The notes below the pieces were generated by a model. That model had not been told where the DNA came from. It saw only the letters and a program-made list of their open reading frames with translations, and ran no database searches. This document shows positions 6,356 through 7,504 of a stretch of DNA of 7,504 bases, piece after piece. The stretch is from CAZMVU01 sp964569295. Lineage in GTDB: Bacteria > Hydrogenedentota > Hydrogenedentia > Hydrogenedentales > JAGMZX01. The stretch spans positions 1 to 7,504 of the forward strand of contig CAZMVU010000223.1 of the NCBI GenBank assembly GCA_964569295.1, read 5' to 3'. Numbering within the stretch: the stretch's first letter is position 1; each line of letters begins with the position of its first letter. The position numbers and the translations under genes are program-made.

Positions 6356-7051
6356 CTAGACCCCGAAAATACTCGGACTCAGCGGCGTGGCAAGGCTGTC
6401 GGCACCGAGCGCGAGAATCACCTGGCCCGCGTAGTACAACGGCAGGCCCAGGTAGCGGTTCACCGGCCCCGGCGCCACAAAGCGGTCGCGCGCCACGAAC
6501 AAGTCGGACACGTAGAACAGGCCGGCGCCCAGTGGGAACTGCCAGGGTATTTCCTGCGGCACAGCGCCGCGTCCGTATATCCACGCACCCACCGAAAAGG
6601 CCACCATAATGCTGATCACCACCATGTAGGCATAGACCGGAACGCGCATTTCCGTGAGGTGCGGGTGCAGCCACAAGATAACGTGCGAGGCGAGCGCCGC
6701 CAGTACGATCAGCGTGCCCACGGCTACGCCGGTATCAAGCCCATACAATGCAAAGGCGGCGATGTAGGCCACGTGTCCGCCGAAAAAACTCACCAGGCCC
6801 GCGAGAAACAGCGGTTTTGCACGAAAAATGAGGAAAAGGTCACCGAACCAGGATAACACCAGCCCTGCGAAAATCGCGGTGCCCCAGGCAGTAGCGAAGG
6901 CGCCCACCCACCATGCCAGTAGGAGGAAGGCTGTCGAGGCGATCATCTTGCTGATGCCGGAGACAAGCGCCCATGACGGATGCCCTTCACTGCCAAGCAC
7001 CACCCCGACGCCTGCGACCGCTACGCCGATACATGCGAACACCACAAGCAT
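6356..7051 (-). CDS. YhhN/TMEM86-family integral membrane protein (putative lysoplasmalogenase)
   Basis: The 231-residue protein is almost entirely hydrophobic, with about eight predicted membrane helices, as is normal for the YhhN family. Recognisable positions are SKMIAST (34-40), SWFGDLFL (67-74, D71), GGHVAYI (91-97, H93), GAGLFYVSDLFVARDRF (175-191, D183) and LGLPLYYAGQVILALG (201-216). The conserved aspartates and histidine are the proposed active-site residues. Mammalian TMEM86B, a member of this family, hydrolyses the vinyl-ether bond of lysoplasmalogens; whether the bacterial enzyme acts on that or another lipid is not known. The start at 7051 is preferred because a purine-rich site (GAGAGGGGG) ends 8 nt upstream and the protein then opens directly with a membrane helix. 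A 28-residue extension from 7135 would be polar and unlike the family. A long hairpin-rich leader precedes the gene. Confidence 0.85.
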   Translation of the reverse strand: MLVVFACIGVAVAGVGVVLGSEGHPSWALVSGISKMIASTAFLLLAWWVGAFATAWGTAIFAGLVLSWFGDLFLIFRAKPLFLAGLVSFFGGHVAYIAAFALYGLDTGVAVGTLIVLAALASHVILWLHPHLTEMRVPVYAYMVVISIMVAFSVGAWIYGRGAVPQEIPWQFPLGAGLFYVSDLFVARDRFVAPGPVNRYLGLPLYYAGQVILALGADSLATPLSPSIFGV

Positions 7052-7114
7052 TGTGTCGTCCCCCTCTCCCGTTGGCAGCGCATCGGAACGCTCCGCCGGG
7101 ATGTACCGCCCAAC

Positions 7115-7148
7115 AAACCCTGTTGCCCGAGGCACAGGGTTTCTGTGC
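7115..7148 (-). promoter_or_regulatory. Leader hairpin with a mutually exclusive alternative stem
   Basis: AAACCCTGT (7115-7123) pairs perfectly with ACAGGGTTT (7134-7142); an inner GCC/GGC pairing (7125-7127 with 7131-7133) lengthens it. The same strand can instead pair GCACAG (7132-7137) with CTGTGC (7143-7148), a 6-bp stem with a 5-nt loop that destroys the first. The region sits 64 nt upstream of the yhhN-type start codon. The large hairpin is not followed by a T-run, so classical attenuation is doubtful. Confidence 0.5.
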
Positions 7149-7162
7149 TATTCGAGTTTCTT

Positions 7163-7192
7163 CCGGCGGTGGTGTCTCCCCCCAGCCGCCGG
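7163..7192 (-). promoter_or_regulatory. GC-rich hairpin in the yhhN-type gene leader
   Basis: CCGGCGG (7163-7169) pairs with CCGCCGG (7186-7192). Adding TGG (7170-7172) with CCA (7182-7184) past a single bulged base gives a 10-bp stem. It would be transcribed before the hairpin at 7115-7142. I do not recognise a known riboswitch consensus here. Confidence 0.45.
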
Positions 7193-7237
7193 TCTCCAGA
7201 TATCCGCGGCACCCCAGCACGCGGCAAGGCTATACCC

Positions 7238-7266
7238 AGTGTAGCCGTTTTCTGCGCCATACGCAA
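7238..7266 (-). promoter_or_regulatory. Candidate promoter of the yhhN-type gene
   Basis: On the minus strand TTGCGT (7266-7261) and TACACT (7243-7238) stand 17 nt apart, each matching the sigma-70 consensus at four of six bases. A start near 7231 would give a 180-nt untranslated leader. The match is only moderate. Confidence 0.4.
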
Positions 7267-7504
7267 CCACAGGCAATTGCGAAATTTGAAAGTCTTGAAT
7301 GGCAGGGGAGTTGCGGCGGCGGGTGATTGGCCTTCACCCCAGGAAAGTCTTGGTATCGTCGCATTCCAGGTGCGTTCTATCTTTTTTTCGGGCATTTTCA
7401 CCCCAAGCCCGCCTCGGGCATAAGAAATTTTCCTCGCAATGACGTGGAGAGTTCGGCTCGCGGGGACGCTCGCCCTCCCTTTCCTGCCCGTCATGGCGAA
7501 AAGG
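7267..7504. other. Intergenic region with short repeats; no convincing gene
   Basis: With the promoter and leader at 7052-7266, this makes 453 nt without a credible gene. GAAAGTCTTG occurs at 7288-7297 and 7343-7352, and TTCACCCCA at 7333-7341 and 7397-7405. GCCCG/CGGGC form a short hairpin at about 7408-7420. CCTCGCAATGACG (7432-7444) and GGCTCGCGGGGACGCTCGCC (7455-7474) resemble dispersed intergenic repeats seen in many bacterial genomes. A minus-strand frame from 7494 to 7021 is open but does not look like a protein. Confidence 0.6.

Noticed and set aside
7021..7494. A 157-codon open frame on the minus strand upstream of and overlapping the yhhN-type gene
   Set aside because: It has no ribosome binding site, its composition (rich in R, S, T and G) looks like translated non-coding DNA, it runs through repeat-like motifs, the promoter and the hairpin leader, and it overlaps the start of a well-supported gene.

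Overview
The window is a GC-rich stretch of bacterial chromosome in which every convincing gene lies on the minus strand, so transcription runs from right to left. The signal-peptide BON-domain protein points to a Gram-negative envelope. The mix of a heparinase II/III-type lyase, a BON protein and a YhhN-type membrane protein is compatible with an environmental, polysaccharide-degrading lineage (PVC-like or Hydrogenedentota-like, for example). No marker gene fixes the taxon, so that assignment is a weak guess.

Reading in the direction of transcription, the right edge (about 7267-7504) is non-coding and carries motifs that look like dispersed intergenic repeats. A candidate promoter at 7238-7266 is followed by a leader of about 180 nt with strong, partly mutually exclusive hairpins. 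The leader precedes a YhhN/TMEM86-family membrane protein (6356-7051). Next comes a small self-contained unit: a promoter with a perfect 12-bp palindrome in its spacer (6249-6278), a strong ribosome binding site, a 64-residue protein resembling the N-terminal segment of GspF/PilC (5990-6184), and a rho-independent terminator (5934-5965).

Below that are a GtrB/DPM1-like family 2 glycosyltransferase with two C-terminal membrane helices (4846-5796) and a threonine synthase-like PLP enzyme with an N-terminal zinc ribbon (3510-4760). A separate promoter (3367-3395) then drives a secreted protein with three BON domains and an acidic repeat tail (2309-3271). It probably also drives the heparinase II/III-like polysaccharide lyase 99 nt downstream (191-2209).

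The left edge (1-190) is visibly less GC-rich. It has short inverted repeats, two imperfect copies of one segment 141 bp apart, and a minus-strand open frame running off the window that might be the start of another gene.

No tRNA, rRNA, CRISPR array, transposase or prophage gene was seen. The genes do not form one pathway. Most are ordinary, and the points of real interest are the orphan GspF-N-like monocistron with its palindromic promoter, the structured yhhN leader, and the unexplained left edge.
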